From: Hydractinia symbiolongicarpus
Taxonomy: Eukaryota; Cnidaria; Hydrozoa; Anthoathecata; Hydractiniidae
Length of the DNA stretch: 64,000 nt
NCBI RefSeq assembly: GCF_029227915.1
Contig: NC_079875.1
Coordinates: 13,761,001-13,825,000 of the forward strand
Direction: 5' to 3'
The position numbers and the translations under genes are program-made. Within the stretch, counting starts at the first letter, position 1. Every line of letters begins with the position of its first letter. The notes below the pieces were generated by a model. That model worked only from the letters and a program-made list of their open reading frames with translations. It was not told the DNA's origin and did not search any database. Positions 1 through 11,197 of the stretch are shown one piece after another.

Positions 1-869
1 CAACAAAATTAGTACGGTCTCGGTTTACATATTTAAAAAATAAATAAATAAATAAATAAATATGGAATTGAACTTCCGAAACATTTTCCGCTTAAATAAT
101 ATATATTATACTTTTATCAAAGATACATCACAGCCATCACAACAAAAACAACATAGTCCATCCTTCAAAAATCCAATTTGATAATATTGGACTACTTCAC
201 CATGTAAAGGTGGTTACATTATTTGTCAACTATCACATTTGTCCACCAACCCAGTGTTCTGCTTTTGTTACTACAAGTAAAACTTTATTGCCACTTTTAT
301 ACAGCTCAATCTCTCAGAGTTAACCAGAACATTTGGAATATCACAGCCATATGGCAACATGGTTGTAAAAGAATGTTTCTAATCTGAAGGGGTTGAGCTG
401 TCTGAATCCAACATCAACATATCAGTTGAGCCAAGAACACGATGAGCATACGAGAAGCCTCCAGGTAGGCATTATCCTAAAAAATTATATACAAGATACA
501 TACAATTTTTCATAGCTGTAAAAAAATTAATCCTCATGAGAATATAGTGTTCCAAATTTATATGTGCAAAATTTTGAAAATGCTTAATTGCAAAGTTTTT
601 ACGCTTTATTTTGTGATTTTCTCGACTTTCAAAGACTTCCTTCTATATTTGATATCTACACTAGTTTTACTTGCTTTTGTATAAAGCAGTGTGCCATTTT
701 CCAATTCAAGACAGTAAAAAAGCTTCACAAAGAAGTGGTATCAAATCTGAAAAATATTTATAAGGAGAGTTAATAAACTAAACAAGAAACTCTGCGGCTT
801 AAAGATTTCCGCCATTAGCAATAATCTGAAAAAAGATATAATTTTTATCCTTGTGTTGAAGTTTAAAAT

Positions 870-1045
870 AATCAGACAATAAACAAAACAATTTGTACAA
901 GTTTGTGCAAAAACTTTACTTCTTCTGATGAATGCGTTTTTTGTGTTGACAACTTTAGTGTTCTTGCCCACGCGGACAGCACTCGGATTTAAAGATTTTA
1001 CCTATCTTACAAGACATCCTGGTTCCAAAAAATAATATGTCCTCC
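870..1045 (+). repeat. Relic copy of the region upstream of the PLE relic in units B and C
   Basis: This stretch aligns by eye with 35005-35185 and 57197-57377. All three share the run TTGACAACTTTAGT and then a CTTGCCCACGCGGAC block. The frame around it stays open in every copy (residues LTTLVFLPTRTALG are identical), with amino-acid changes downstream, so a short old exon cannot be excluded. It is much more diverged than B is from C, so it is probably an older dispersal of the same sequence. Confidence 0.6.
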
Positions 1046-4000
1046 ATACGTTTATATGATTAGCTTTCAATTCGCTCCATTATAGCATTTTAATTAGTGT
1101 GTAGAATATCTTTGTTTATGCCACATGCACGTAACTTAATTAGACTTTCTCTTGGGTCGATTATTTGATGCTTTAGAGGAAAAAAGAAGTTATCTTTTAG
1201 TTCTTCAAGCAGTTTTCAAAAGCGTTTTCCTTCAGTGGTTTATTCGACGTCTGTTTGATAGCAAGAGTAGTGTGTTGAATTACCATACTAAAAATCTTAA
1301 ATGATCCTAGTAAAAGTTAGGAAAATATGCCAAATACTTGCTGTTGAGAGGTTTTCTCTGTATAAAGGTTCTTTCCAAAACATTTTATATCGCTTCAAAG
1401 AGTTACTCTTGCATGTTAGAACAAAGTGAGATCGATGAAGGGCATTAAGAAGATGTTTTTTGGGGGAGAGAAGAATGTCTAAAAACAATATCATATTGTA
1501 AATGTGCCGGCCAACACAAATTGATGCCAAACATGGTAATAATCAAAATAGAGACGAACTTCTAACAGGAATTACTTTTTCCTGAGGGTGGAGTGGAGAG
1601 GGTAAGAAAATCTTTTTGCTGTTTTTTATTCTTTTTTGTCTTCTGAAGTATCTAAAACAGACAGATTAGATGTTTGATACACTAGAAATAAAAAGCTTTC
1701 AAATAAGAGGTCCTTGTAGTTAATTAAGCGTTAAGAAGATACGCAAAAATGTAGTCAAAATGTATCACTTTGTACGGATGTTTTTGCTCCTATGAAATAA
1801 TAACATATCTTACCTAATGAAATACAAGGAAGAGGTTTGAATTTGCCAATATTATTAATCTTTGTATAATGGTGAAATACTCTGATTTGTTACAACTTTA
1901 AAAGTTCAGTCATTTTGTTTGTAATCGTGTGAAGAGCTTCTATTGACTTCCATTGACTTCTATTGAAGGGGCATTCAAATCGTATATAATTCTGTTATCT
2001 CTTTATCGCTTCCATACTCATTTTGGCAGTTCTAATTCCAGGAAAAATGAAAAATTTGTACAAATATTATTCAACCGTGGACGTGGAAATAAAGAAGGAG
2101 ATTGAACTCTTTTGTTTCTATTAAAATCATCTGTGATGCGATCAGTTGCAAATCTATTCTGTCCTTTTAAATTCTGGCGCGTGTCAGTTTTATTAAATTT
2201 CATTGGCTAGAAAACAGTAATTATGTTAATAACTAATATACTCAATCTCGCAATCTTCGAAGAATTGCGAGTAATAAACGGACCACTTAAAAGGTCAAGA
2301 TGCAAGAAATTATGAACACTTGAGAATCACATAGACGTCTAGACAACCTGTTTATGAGTAATTAATTTTTATAATTAGTTTGCTACGCAAAGTATACCAG
2401 GACAATTATTGAGATTCTCAAAATTTCGATAGAAAAAAATCATATTAAATCAGCGTAAGAAAATATGACTGAAGTTTATGTCTACTAGAACAAATAGTTT
2501 TTGACTGAACAGCTGTAATAAAAGTTAGCTAAATGTGGCAATGAGTTGGCTTTGTAGCCACCTACACTCCTACCCCCTACCCCCTACCCCATTTTTCACT
2601 TAATATTTCGTACCTTCCCCCCAGTTTCTTTCTCGATTTTCCGTTTACCAAAATCGTAAAACTGAAAAGTAATATCAAGCAATGAGGGAATGGCCTAATT
2701 TGACTTATCGTGTATCTTACAGACCTCACACAAATACATAGTTTATACCAAGTCATGATAAAAATTGGCCTAGCTGGCATGCTTTTTCTCCTAATATTTC
2801 GAGTTGGAAATCGTGTAACTTTTCTTTGAAGTCACGTTATATTAATTTGAACGTTTATAATGCACCAGAATGTGTTATATTTATGGCTTCATGAAAAAAA
2901 GATGTCTAAGTACCAAGTTCTCAGCTTGAATTGGCATGTTGGTGGTATCCGTTTTATGCAGTAGAAGAAAAGTGAGTTGCGAAAGAATGGATGATTTGAA
3001 AGTTCTTTCTATGTTTTTTCCTTGGCTGAGGTAGCTAACTAGATTACTTTTTGGTCCCTGAGACTACCATTGAAAATATTTTTTGCTGTCATCCTTCAAT
3101 CGAATCATTAGCTAGGTACCTCTACCTACAGTCAGAAGAAGCAAATTCAATCCACAAGTATTAATAAAATTATTTATTTTTAAACTTTATTATAATATTT
3201 TAAATATTTCCTAAGACTCAAATTGCTTTTTTTTATTGCATCGTGGAAGTAAATTTAAGTAGCCAATCCAAAGCTAACATTCTTTAAGGTTTTTGCTCAT
3301 TTGTGGTTAAAAACGTTTGTACTGTTGCTACTAGCGTCTTTTTACTGATATATGTTCAAAATCTGAGCTTTATTATCCAGCAGTGTCTTTACCTGGAAGT
3401 TTTACTTTGTTTACCTACTTTTGCATGTTGTTAAATTCTTTAACACTCGAACCTCGTCATAAATTCTTTAAGAAGTGAGCTATGCACGACGTGTGAAGTT
3501 ACGAAGGACCAAGTGGACTTTTGTTCGATAATGGTTGCGACCGTTAATTTAATTATTGTTTTTGGGAGATTAAGTTTTGACAAATATAAAAACTACTCTT
3601 GAATGACCCTTTAAGGATGTGAAAGCACATAAAAGACCTTAACCAAATTTCGTGTTTTTCATAATTTTCGTGTTCAGTATGATAGATTAGTGTGCCTGTG
3701 AGTCTTTCAGTCTAAAGAAATATTTTTGTGGTGCATTATTATTACTGTCAAACGCTGAATTGCTTGAGTTTTTTTTACATTGTGGCAGGGGTTATTTTTA
3801 AAATTTCGAATTTTTGGTACAAAACAAATAAATACCTTAGAAAAAGTTCATTTATTATTTTTTGCAATAATAAACATACTAAACTTATTAATAAATTTAT
3901 AAGTAGAATGGCACTTGTCACACATACTACTCCGTAAATAAACTAATGGACAAATTTACCTCCTCTAAAAGGAAATGTGAAAACGAACGAAAATTTTGTC

Positions 4001-4947
4001 ACAGGAACATTGTATTGTAAACCTTCAAATATTTTCAGCGAACACCAGTCAGTTCTTACTAATTTGTTTTTTATTAAGTTACAGTTAATTCTTCTTGCAA
4101 TATCAGCCGGCTGTTTCTTATGAGCATGTTTCTTATTATAAAAACACGTTTTTTTTGGTTAACAATAAGTCAGACAAGCTGATATTTAATAGAATGAAAC
4201 TAGGTCTTGTGCGTGCACTTTTATGTATAAAAACGATTGTTGTGATTATGCCTGTAACATGGATGATGTTTTGAAGTAATTGTTGTTGTTTTTCTTATGT
4301 TTTTTTTGTTTTTAGGTCATCTAGCTACACCTAAAAGTTTAATGTATAGACAAGAATGTATTCTAACTGTGCGCGAGACATGATTAAACAAACAAATTAA
4401 ACCCTATATGATGTTGTCATTATTATTCTGTAAATTTTTAGATTTAGCGGACTGGATCCAAAATCACGTTTTTTATTTACAAAAAATGGAAGTTAATTTG
4501 AAATGTTTTGCATTTTAGAATGCTTTTAGACATGCTCAAATCCCACGCAATTAAAATTTCCAGAAGATAGGTTTTGTTTTATTATTTTCTGTACCTGTTT
4601 TCGTCTGATTTGTTCTTGCGCTGTTTTAATGCCTACACAAACTTCCGAATTAAGCCCTACTTTGTTCTCACTTATAAAACTTTACCGTAGTTTAAAAAGA
4701 AGTGCAAAAAAATTCAGATTTTGGTTTGTTCTTATTTTCTAACAAAATTCAGACTCAGGTTGTTAGTTGTAAAACCAGTTTTTTCTTTATTCATCGGAAA
4801 ATATTTGGGTCCTGTCTAGTAGTATAGGGGGGTCCTCAAGTACACACTTTCCCAAAAACCACGGTTAAACTCTCTTAAAAATTCTCACACACAAAACCAG
4901 TTGTGACTTCACAGCTGTTCATCACACCTCAACACGACAAAATCCGC

Positions 4948-5052
4948 TGATCATCAAGGCATGCGCTGTAACGTGACAAACGTGACCACTACTGATCATC
5001 AACGCAGGTGCAGCAAGGCTCAGCATATTGACCACTGTTGATCATCAACGCA
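4948..5052 (+). repeat. Three short direct repeats at the left edge of the virus-like element
   Basis: TGATCATCAA followed by (G/C)GCA occurs at 4948, 4993 and 5039, so the spacing is 45-46 bp. Each copy contains the palindrome TGATCA. The repeats lie just outside the first ORF of the virus-like element and may be subterminal repeats of it; I found no matching terminal inverted repeat at the right end. Confidence 0.5.
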
Positions 5053-5203
5053 TCAACGTGATCCTATTCCCCCAAGGTTGAATTGTGTATGTAGGGGGAA
5101 GATGAATTGGTTAAAGTACGCAACAGAAGAGATCAAAACGCAGGACATGTGGACAGGACAAGCTTGTTGTAAGATAAAAATTAAAAAAAAAATACTATAA
5201 TAA

Positions 5204-5383
5204 ATGTGCAACACCCAATCAAAATTTGAAGTATTTAAAAATGTCATAGCTCTGATCCTTATAGCCGGCGTTGGTCTCTCTCTACCACTTATGGCGTTGG
5301 CCTTAGTACAAGAATCATCAGAGGAGATGGAGAATGAACAAGCCAATAAAGATTTGGCGGATCATATTCATGCCTTACAATAG
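5204..5383 (+). CDS. Small single-pass membrane protein of the virus-like element
   Basis: An uninterrupted 59-codon frame runs from ATG at 5204 to TAG at 5381. Residues 14-36 form one strongly hydrophobic segment (VIALILIAGVGLSLPLMALA), followed by an acidic tail (EESSEEMENE-like) and a short polar C-terminus. It lies 16 bp upstream of the Cys-rich ORF in the same direction, as expected for co-oriented genes of a compact viral genome. The function is unknown; small membrane proteins are common in such elements. It is one of only two frames in the element without a visible lesion, but at this length that could be chance. Confidence 0.5.
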   Translation: MCNTQSKFEVFKNVIALILIAGVGLSLPLMALALVQESSEEMENEQANKDLADHIHALQ

Positions 5384-5399
5384 ATACCCTATAAGATAA

Positions 5400-5585
5400 A
5401 TGGAACAATGTAATGACTGCGAAGGTATGCTGGATGCTTATGATAGGTGTACCTGCGGACGGAGGTTCATGATGAAGAATAAAATGCTATGCTGGTACTG
5501 CTACCAGGAGTATATCACATATAACGGGGGTAGTTGTGTATGTGTGAGGAGAAGCAATCCTCGAACCTTGCTTGAAATTCAATAA
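5400..5585 (+). CDS. Cys-rich small protein, probable double zinc ribbon
   Basis: This 61-residue ORF from ATG 5400 is intact. Cysteines are arranged as pairs: C4/C7, C17/C19, C31/C34 and C46/C48, alternating CxxC and CxC spacing. Eight cysteines in four pairs fit two zinc sites. The acidic N-terminal part and basic C-terminal RRSNPR are compatible with nucleic-acid or protein binding, but no enzyme motif is present. It lies between the small membrane ORF and a broken gene, all on the plus strand. I do not recognise a named family, and the role is unknown. Preservation of all eight cysteines while the neighbours decay is notable but may be luck. Confidence 0.55.
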   Translation: MEQCNDCEGMLDAYDRCTCGRRFMMKNKMLCWYCYQEYITYNGGSCVCVRRSNPRTLLEIQ

Positions 5586-5591
5586 AACAAG

Positions 5592-6165
5592 ATGCTAAAA
5601 TTTCAGAATGAAGAAGTCAACCCCAGAAATTTCTACAGTTTTGCTGCTACCTTTTCTAATATCAATGACATCAGGATCATCTAAAAGTGTTGGATGCTAT
5701 CCGTGCCAAATGAAGTAAGGATCAACGGTACATTGTCGGCTACCATACACAAGACCTCGAGGTAGCTCTCAGGGTAAAAACACCTAAAATCTGCTCCTCG
5801 CATGGAGTTAGCCGGTACAATGCCAGTGCTGTACCCGCGATGAGTCTTAATTTCGAAGAGTACCTCGATTCGGGTGAAAAGTATCGTCAAATTCTGAACA
5901 AAATCCAGGAGCTGATCTCTCAAAACCTGACAAAGGAACCTGTGAAAAAAGGCGTTACGTGAACGCGAAACTCAAATACTACAAGGATGTAACCACAACT
6001 AAATTCCACGGTCAAGCAGTACCCTACGATGAACCCTGCCTAGCCAGAGCCATCCTGACACTGTCATCGGTGTATGTGCAGGGCAAAGATTACTACCCTA
6101 AGGTACATGTTGTGGAATGTAGGTACAAGGACTTTATATTTGAATGGCTGCTAAGTGATAAGTAA
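5592..6165 (+). pseudogene. Broken small gene of the virus-like element, unknown function
   Basis: A frame starting at ATG 5592 (MLKFQNEEVNPRNF) stops after about 27 codons. A second frame carries YIVGYHTQDLEVALRVK and then, from 5840, MSLNFEEYLDSGEKYRQ, with one in-frame TGA before it. A third frame covers 5959-6165 and contains KDYYPKVHVVECRYKDF up to a TAA. The simplest reading is one gene of roughly 190 codons with at least two frameshifts and one nonsense change, although two adjacent small genes are possible. The middle part is helical and amphipathic. No family is recognised. It shares strand and spacing with the two upstream small ORFs. Confidence 0.45.
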
Positions 6166-6262
6166 ATGTTTTATAACACCCATGGGTTACAAAACATATT
6201 AAAGTTTATAAACAGGTGGAGGGTCTAAGTACTGCTTGCGTACTGGACAGATTGAAGTTTTT

Positions 6263-6840
6263 TTAAGACATCGTTCCTGCCCTCTTCTCGGCCGTTCTGA
6301 ACCAGCTGAGCACGTTCACGTTCGTAGATAGTTTAAACCGTTGTCGTATCTGTTCCTTTAGTAGCATACACCGTTGCTTTTCCTGCATAACGAGACTAAA
6401 CTCGTAGTCACTGATGACCCCATTTTCTACAGCTTTTGAAATCAGATCGACGATGGAGCTTAATTTCGACTCAGCGAGTAGTCTGATATTTTCGTGCTTC
6501 TTGGATTGGACACCAAGCCTCTTTGAGGCCTTTCTAAGACCAGCTATTGTAATACCCCCATCATCATGCAAACGGGAGCACCAAGACCCGTGGTTAATGC
6601 TGCAATTCTGAGACCCGACGTGATAATACTTACACTAAGCAGTCCATGATCACAATGCCTCACCCATATAATATGCATTTTGAACTTTTTTGAAAGCCCG
6701 GCCCGCTCTTTAATGTCACTTCGAAGATATTTTTCAATCTCTTCGATCTTGTCAAATATATACTTTTGGCTTTCGTGAATAGTATCGTCCTCTGCAGGTG
6801 CACTTGGTAAATTGGGATATAACTTCGTTACATGATTCAT
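6263..6840 (-). pseudogene. Broken gene: helical protein with central hydrophobic segment
   Basis: Reading leftward from ATG at 6840, the first frame (6840-6544) encodes a charged helical N-terminus (EEIEKYLRSDIKERAG) and a hydrophobic Gly/Ala/Ile segment around residues 73-95. A second frame (6571-6263) continues with GITIAGLRKASKRLG and a long charged helix (SIVDLISKAVENGVISDYEF). One frameshift at about 6550-6575 separates them. The restored length would be near 190 residues. The layout (coiled N-terminus, membrane-like centre, helical C-terminus) resembles, from memory, an uncharacterised protein seen in similar elements of cnidarians. Its ATG directly abuts the stop of the upstream minus-strand gene (TAAATG), suggesting co-transcription. 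Confidence 0.55.
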
Positions 6841-7530
6841 TTATTCTCTGAGCAAACACATTGTAATTCCTGTAAACGATACATCTTTATCATGGTGAAA
6901 TTCATCTGTAAGCATGAACTAGAGATGATCTGTAGAACCCTTCAGGGGAAGGTATATCGGAGTGTCAAAACTCCAGGTCAGTATGTCCCCTCAGGCATTC
7001 AACTCTTTGGTGGGAAGCAAAGCGAGAATTTTAGACTTTTTCCCATCCAATAGGCAGTCGTATTCATTCAACTGAGGGCAAACAAGGCGTAGCCGAATGT
7101 AAGCGTAAGTCTTGTAGACTGCATTGTAGTTGCTCTTTGTATAGTAATTTTTACTAGGATCGTAGGGTAGACCCAAGAGTTCTTGCAGCTGTCAATGAAT
7201 TACTACTGTGTACCCGTTACTGACACGGAGCCTTCAGAGTCCATTTATCAGGACAAAGAGCTTCATTTTATCCTCTGCCTGGCTGTTGACGATAGTCGCT
7301 AAATACTCGATCTTATACAGGCCGTTCAAAATCTCGATTCGAGTAACCCTCTGATCAGGCCCTGTCTTACGAATGACGAATTCATTATTACTGTAAAGGT
7401 TCAATCATATAGGTCGAATACTTAACGATTTCGGGGCAATCCTAGTATCTTGTTCCAGGTAATCGTCAAATATCGTAGGTTTTTCAATATAGGTAATGTA
7501 GAGTTTTTGGTATACCAAAACGATGAACAT
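6841..7530 (-). pseudogene. Broken minus-strand gene, possible structural protein
   Basis: The frame opens at ATG 7530 on the minus strand (MFIVLVYQKLYITYIEK) and ends after about 42 codons. A second frame then runs from about 7391 to TAA 6841 with four internal stops: TGA after LFVLING-L, TGA near 7190, TGA after PTKELNA and TAG after GSTDHL. Conserved-looking blocks are RVTRIEILNGLYKIEYLATIV and YDPSKNYYTKSNYNAVYK. Three of the four internal stops are TGA. The mix of beta-strand-rich blocks and its position beside other structural candidates suggests a virion component, but this is inference. Its 5' end overlaps by 8 bp the start of the divergent plus-strand gene at 7523. Confidence 0.45.
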
Positions 7531-8488
7531 GTACTCGTACAACCCCAATGCAAAATACAAATCCAACAGGGGAGAATGGCCCGTTGGTATTACAAACTTG
7601 GAGCACCAGGACCTGTACGTGTCTACAGAATCACATATTCACATGGTATTCGCCGAGTTTACCAAATATGCCATTAAAATTCCAACCAATTTGTTGGATG
7701 ACCCTGTCAGGGTTGGTTGGACGGGAGAGGCGTTGGATTACTGGAATATCCTGGTTGATTTTGCTACCTATTGTGCAACTACGGCATTAGGCATCTCTGT
7801 TAAACACATGACAGGCTCCGTACGCCTTTTTAACTCGATCTTTAAATTTCACGTCTATTACCACATGCGTCGTATATTAGGAGAGAGTATTCGCGTCTAC
7901 ATGGTCTTGTTGCCTGGTGGCAAGCGGGGGCCAAGGCATCCTTACTCGTTTCCGGTGTGGACAACTACACAGCCAGGCAAGTTCTGTTGCAAACATTTCA
8001 GAGTATGGTGCGAAGGGAGGAAAATGTCGGGCATGACATCACACAATTTCAGAAGGTGCTGCAGTATGCCACAACACCAGTCAATTTTGCCGTCATGCCT
8101 AGCGTGTATATGCTACCTTCAAACATGAACCTGCGTATTGGTGAAATTGAGGGGTATAACAACAACATCTTGATCGCACATGCCAACGTAAGCGTTGGAG
8201 TCTAGGTTGAAGTGAATAACAAGCCTATTGTGAAACCTGCGGAGCGGTTTATCAAACCAAGCGGGCTATAACCTTAAGCCTACTAAACCTCCTAAGCATA
8301 CTATCAGACGAACAACACGCAGGGAGGTGAAACAACATATACAGAAGGAGAATGCCCGGCTTGCCATGCCGCCCCCTCTCAAAGAAGGTCGAAACCAACA
8401 CGAGGATACCAAGGCAGCGTTAATTACGACTGGTGTAGGGCTCATCATTGCATACATATGGTTAAAGCAAGGTTTAATGTTTTTCATT
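7523..8488 (+). pseudogene. Broken gene: virion-type protein with C-terminal membrane segment
   Basis: From ATG 7523 a frame runs to about 7905 with blocks NLEHQDLYVSTESHIHMVF and KIPTNLLDDPVRVGWTG. A second frame at 7957-8205 carries VSGVDNYTAR-type sequence, HDITQFQKVLQYATTPVNF and YMLPSNMNLRIGEIEGYNNN, then a TAG. A third frame (about 8262-8488) gives a Pro/Lys/Arg-rich linker and a hydrophobic helix, AALITTGVGLIIAYIWL. An intact product would be about 320 residues: an ectodomain-like or capsid-associated body, a basic linker and one membrane anchor. From memory this layout recurs beside the capsid gene in related elements. It has at least two frameshifts and one stop. The exact end is uncertain because the next gene converges from the other strand. 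Confidence 0.5.
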
Positions 8489-8508
8489 GACATACAAGAC
8501 TTATTTTT

Positions 8509-8936
8509 TTATTTCAACACAGGCCACGACAAAAGCAACGGCAGCTGCGATTCAATAGAGCTCTCAGTTTTATCCAGGGCATCCTCAACATTTTCGACAA
8601 AGGTATCACTTTCCATATCCTCACTCTCCTCCTCTATGTCCTCATGCTCTTGCAGGAGATTCTGGCCCCTTGCTTGGGTGTAGTGACATAGTTGGGAAAA
8701 TCAAAGGCTTGCACGCCTGCTGCCTTCAAATTGGTTAATATCGTCCCTGGGGCTAGGAACACCCTGCCATGCAGTCTTGTAACCCTTTTATTTCTGAAGT
8801 AAAGCTCATTCCCTTCCAGTTTAAAATCATTGTAATATAATTCACGTAGGGTCACATCTGGATGTCCCATCTCCTTAAGATGCGTGTAAAAATTTTCAAC
8901 CTTTGATTTTAGTATTTCTTGCCACTGTCTTGTCAT
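8509..8936 (-). pseudogene. Broken small minus-strand gene with acidic tail
   Basis: ATG at 8936 on the minus strand opens a frame of about 100 codons (MTRQWQEILKSKVENFYTH, then LRELYYNDFKLEGNELYFRN, then KAAGVQAFDFPNYVTTPK). A one-base slip near 8640 shifts to a second frame rich in Glu and Asp (EESEDMESDTF) that ends at TAA 8509-8511. An intact protein would be about 140 residues, with a globular alpha/beta N-terminal domain and a flexible acidic C-terminus. I do not recognise a family. It sits tail-to-tail with the membrane-anchored gene and head-to-head with the capsid candidate, so it probably shares a promoter region near 8940-9100. Confidence 0.5.
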
Positions 8937-9099
8937 AGTGTCTTCATGGTCCTGTTGTTCTCCTTGGGTTTACGTTGAAGGCCTTGGGGTTGATGGTGTA
9001 GTATCTTCATCTCTATCATCTGGACGGCCCTCTTCTTCCTCAATATCTGATTCACAAACTGGGTTTGTTGGCATTTATTTAAATTCCCCATATAAATTA

Positions 9100-10352
9100 A
9101 TGAGTGCATTCGGAACTAAGCTTGATCCCTACGCAGAAATGAAACAGCTTTTTGGTTTCAAGGAGAGACAGCAGCGTGTCCAGATCAGTAACATACCTTC
9201 CACAATCAACCAAAACGAGGACTTTTACGTGGGTATTCCCAATATGCGACTGAACGAAGGTATTTTTCCAGGGTCTATCAAGCCACTATTTGACCTGGAA
9301 GTGACGGCTACGAATACAAAACGCACGATCGTCTCGAATATCGGCAAAAGCCGCATGACGTTGAACTGTAACGAGGTGCAAAATATCAACGACTATTCCA
9401 CGCTCGCAGTCCACCGAGATCTGTGACTACCCAAGTTCGATCGTGACAATAACCTGATCCTGGAGGGTATAAGCCCTAACCATCCGTGTCCTGCTGGTGA
9501 AGGCCACTGACCATGTTGGTACCGATGAAGAGAAAGCCAATGTTGCCGCGTATAACAACACCTTTTGTATACCCTGGGTAAGATGTTTGAGTTGACTAAG
9601 GACTTACCCTTCTTTCCGGTGGGTTTATACGACAGACTTCAGTTCGTGATTCATTTCACGTCTCACGGTAACGTCATCAAGGATGAAGGTAGCGCGGCCT
9701 CAGGGTCTACGGCAGGCAAGACAGCAGATGCTGCGTACAAGATAACCAATATTAAGTTGGAATTCGACAAGTTGAACCATGAGGGACTCGCAAGCGCCAT
9801 GCGCCGGTATAGTCGTCTGGCGCTACCGTATGAACGGATCCTACGTTCCAAAGTGGTTATCATGAAGAAACAGGACACGAGTTGTAACCTACAAATCGAC
9901 ACACCTGCAAAAATTTTAAAGGGTGTCTTGCTACTGTTAGTGGACCCTTCAAAATTTAAAGCTTACTCTGGTGTCAACAGGCTGTTCTACAACCCCAAAA
10001 TAGGGAAGATATCCATCACTGTCCAAGGTAAACCCAAGGAGCTGTACTTGCATGCTATGTTACCCAAAGACCACCTCGAACAGAGCGTGAATCTCTTCGA
10101 TTGCCAAGACTCTAATGTCACAATTGGCCAGTTTTTTAAGAAACGATACGCCCTCTTTATCGATTTCCGCTACTCTCCTGATCATACCCTACATGGTTCA
10201 GGAAGAGACCCCTACAACACCTGAGTCACGTCATAACCCTACACATGACAAAGAGAGCCGACGATTCTGGAGATATACGCTGTTATATGTACCTGCTTCA
10301 AGATGCCCAGCTGAATATTCTCGATGGTAGGTTTGACTCTGTGGAAAACTAA
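9100..10352 (+). pseudogene. Candidate major capsid protein of the virus-like element (broken)
   Basis: ATG 9100 (MSAFGTKLDPYAEMKQLFGF) opens a frame to TGA 9424. The frame resumes at about 9565-10224 (beta-rich blocks YDRLQFVIHFTSHGN, FYNPKIGKISITVQGKPKEL, KKRYALFIDFRYSPDHTLHGSGR), and a third frame gives LLQDAQLNILDGRF up to TAA 10350. The total span, 417 codons, fits one capsid protein. The alternation of short beta-strand blocks and the C-terminal part match, as I remember them, the proteins called F54H12.2-like in invertebrates, which I take to be jelly-roll capsid proteins. That last step is inference. Lesions are one in-frame TGA after VHRDL, a frameshift near 9430-9560 and another near 10220-10260. 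It is the longest gene of the element and lies centrally, next to the repeat gene. Confidence 0.55.
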
Positions 10353-10501
10353 TGACCTTAATTTGTGTTTGTTCTAGGGGAAAATACAAATCAATACGGA
10401 AAACAAGGGATGCTGAACATGCAAAAAAGTGTTAACCCTCGACAATTTTAGGATCTGGGGGGAGAAAGTCAAACAAAATGTTGCATAGTTTGGCTGGATG
10501 A

Positions 10502-11161
10502 AAAGAAACAGCAGCGTGCCAAAAACAAGTGCCTCATAGTAGTCGGAGGGATCAGTGTAAAGACTGCAGGGGGAATCAAATTTGTAAACATGAAATGGTG
10601 AGAGCCTATTGCAAAGAGTGCAAAGGTAGCCAAATTTGCGAACATGAAAGACAGAGGTCTTACTGCAAAGAGTGCAAAGGTAGGCAGATTTGCGAACATG
10701 AAAAAATAAGGGCCAAATGTAAAAAGTGCAAAGGTAGCCAGATTTGCGAACATGAAAGACAGAGGTATAAGTGCAAAGAGTGCAAGGGCAGCCAGATGTG
10801 CCACCATTAAAGACAGAGGTCTAAGTGCTAAGATTGTAAAGAGAGTCGGATTTTTGAACATGAAAGGGTAAATTGTCGCTTCAAAGAATGCAGGGGAAGT
10901 GAGATTTGTGAAAATTAAAGACAGAGGTCTAAGTGGAAAGACTGCAAAGGAAGTGGGATTTGTAAACATAAAAGGCAGAGGTCTCAGTGTAAAGACTGCA
11001 AGGGGAGTCAGATTTGTGAACATAAAAGGCGGAGGGATCGGTGCAAAGAGTCCAAGGGAGGTGAGATTTGTGAACATGAAAGGGTAAAGTATCGCTGCAA
11101 AGAATGCAAGGAAAGTCAGGTTTGTGAACATGAAAAACTTAGGTATCGCTACAAAGACTAG
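10502..11161 (+). pseudogene. Twelve-unit CxxC-x5-CxH repeat protein (three nonsense changes)
   Basis: Twelve units of exactly 54 bp start at 10556 and follow at 54-bp steps to 11150, ending at TAG 11159-11161. Each 18-residue unit has the form CKECKGSQICEHERQRSx: CxxC, five residues, then CxH, a probable zinc-binding CCCH set per unit. All units stay in one frame with no indel across 600 bp, yet units 5, 6 and 7 contain TAA stops and units 5, 6, 7, 8, 10 and 12 have lost or changed metal ligands. Similar short Cys/His repeats occur, from memory, in proteins of large DNA viruses and algae; the function is unknown. The start is uncertain: the frame is open from 10502, just after an in-frame TGA, without a clear ATG. 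It lies 150 bp downstream of the capsid candidate. Confidence 0.6.
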
Positions 11162-11197
11162 GCAAGGCTCGAACAATAAATCGCAACCTTGGCAATC

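Larger units (their letters stand above)
1..5203. other. AT-rich stretch without a supported gene
   Basis: I see no convincing coding region here. The short open frames lack recognisable domains and have AT-rich composition. It begins with an (AAAT)n run at 36-61 and has a short CTACCCC-type run near 2571-2590 and a small hairpin at 2247-2271. One relic repeat at 870-1045 is listed separately. A frame that stays open between an AG at about 370 and a GT at about 464 could be an exon, but nothing else supports it. Confidence 0.6.

Noticed and set aside
6841-7240. Excess of TGA among internal stops considered as stop-codon reassignment
   Set aside because: TAA and TAG stops also interrupt neighbouring frames of the element, and intact genes nearby end in TAA, TAG and TGA, so ordinary mutational decay is enough.
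8938-9099. Upstream extension of the capsid frame (MSSWSCCSPWVY...)
   Set aside because: The extension is low-complexity Ser-rich and overlaps the promoter region shared with the divergent gene. The ATG at 9100 gives a conserved-looking start.
10469-11176. 235-codon minus-strand frame rich in FMFTNLT repeats
   Set aside because: It is the antisense of the 54-bp zinc-repeat units. A multiple-of-three repeat without indels leaves the opposite strand open by construction, and the repeat logic (C, H ligands) is on the plus strand.
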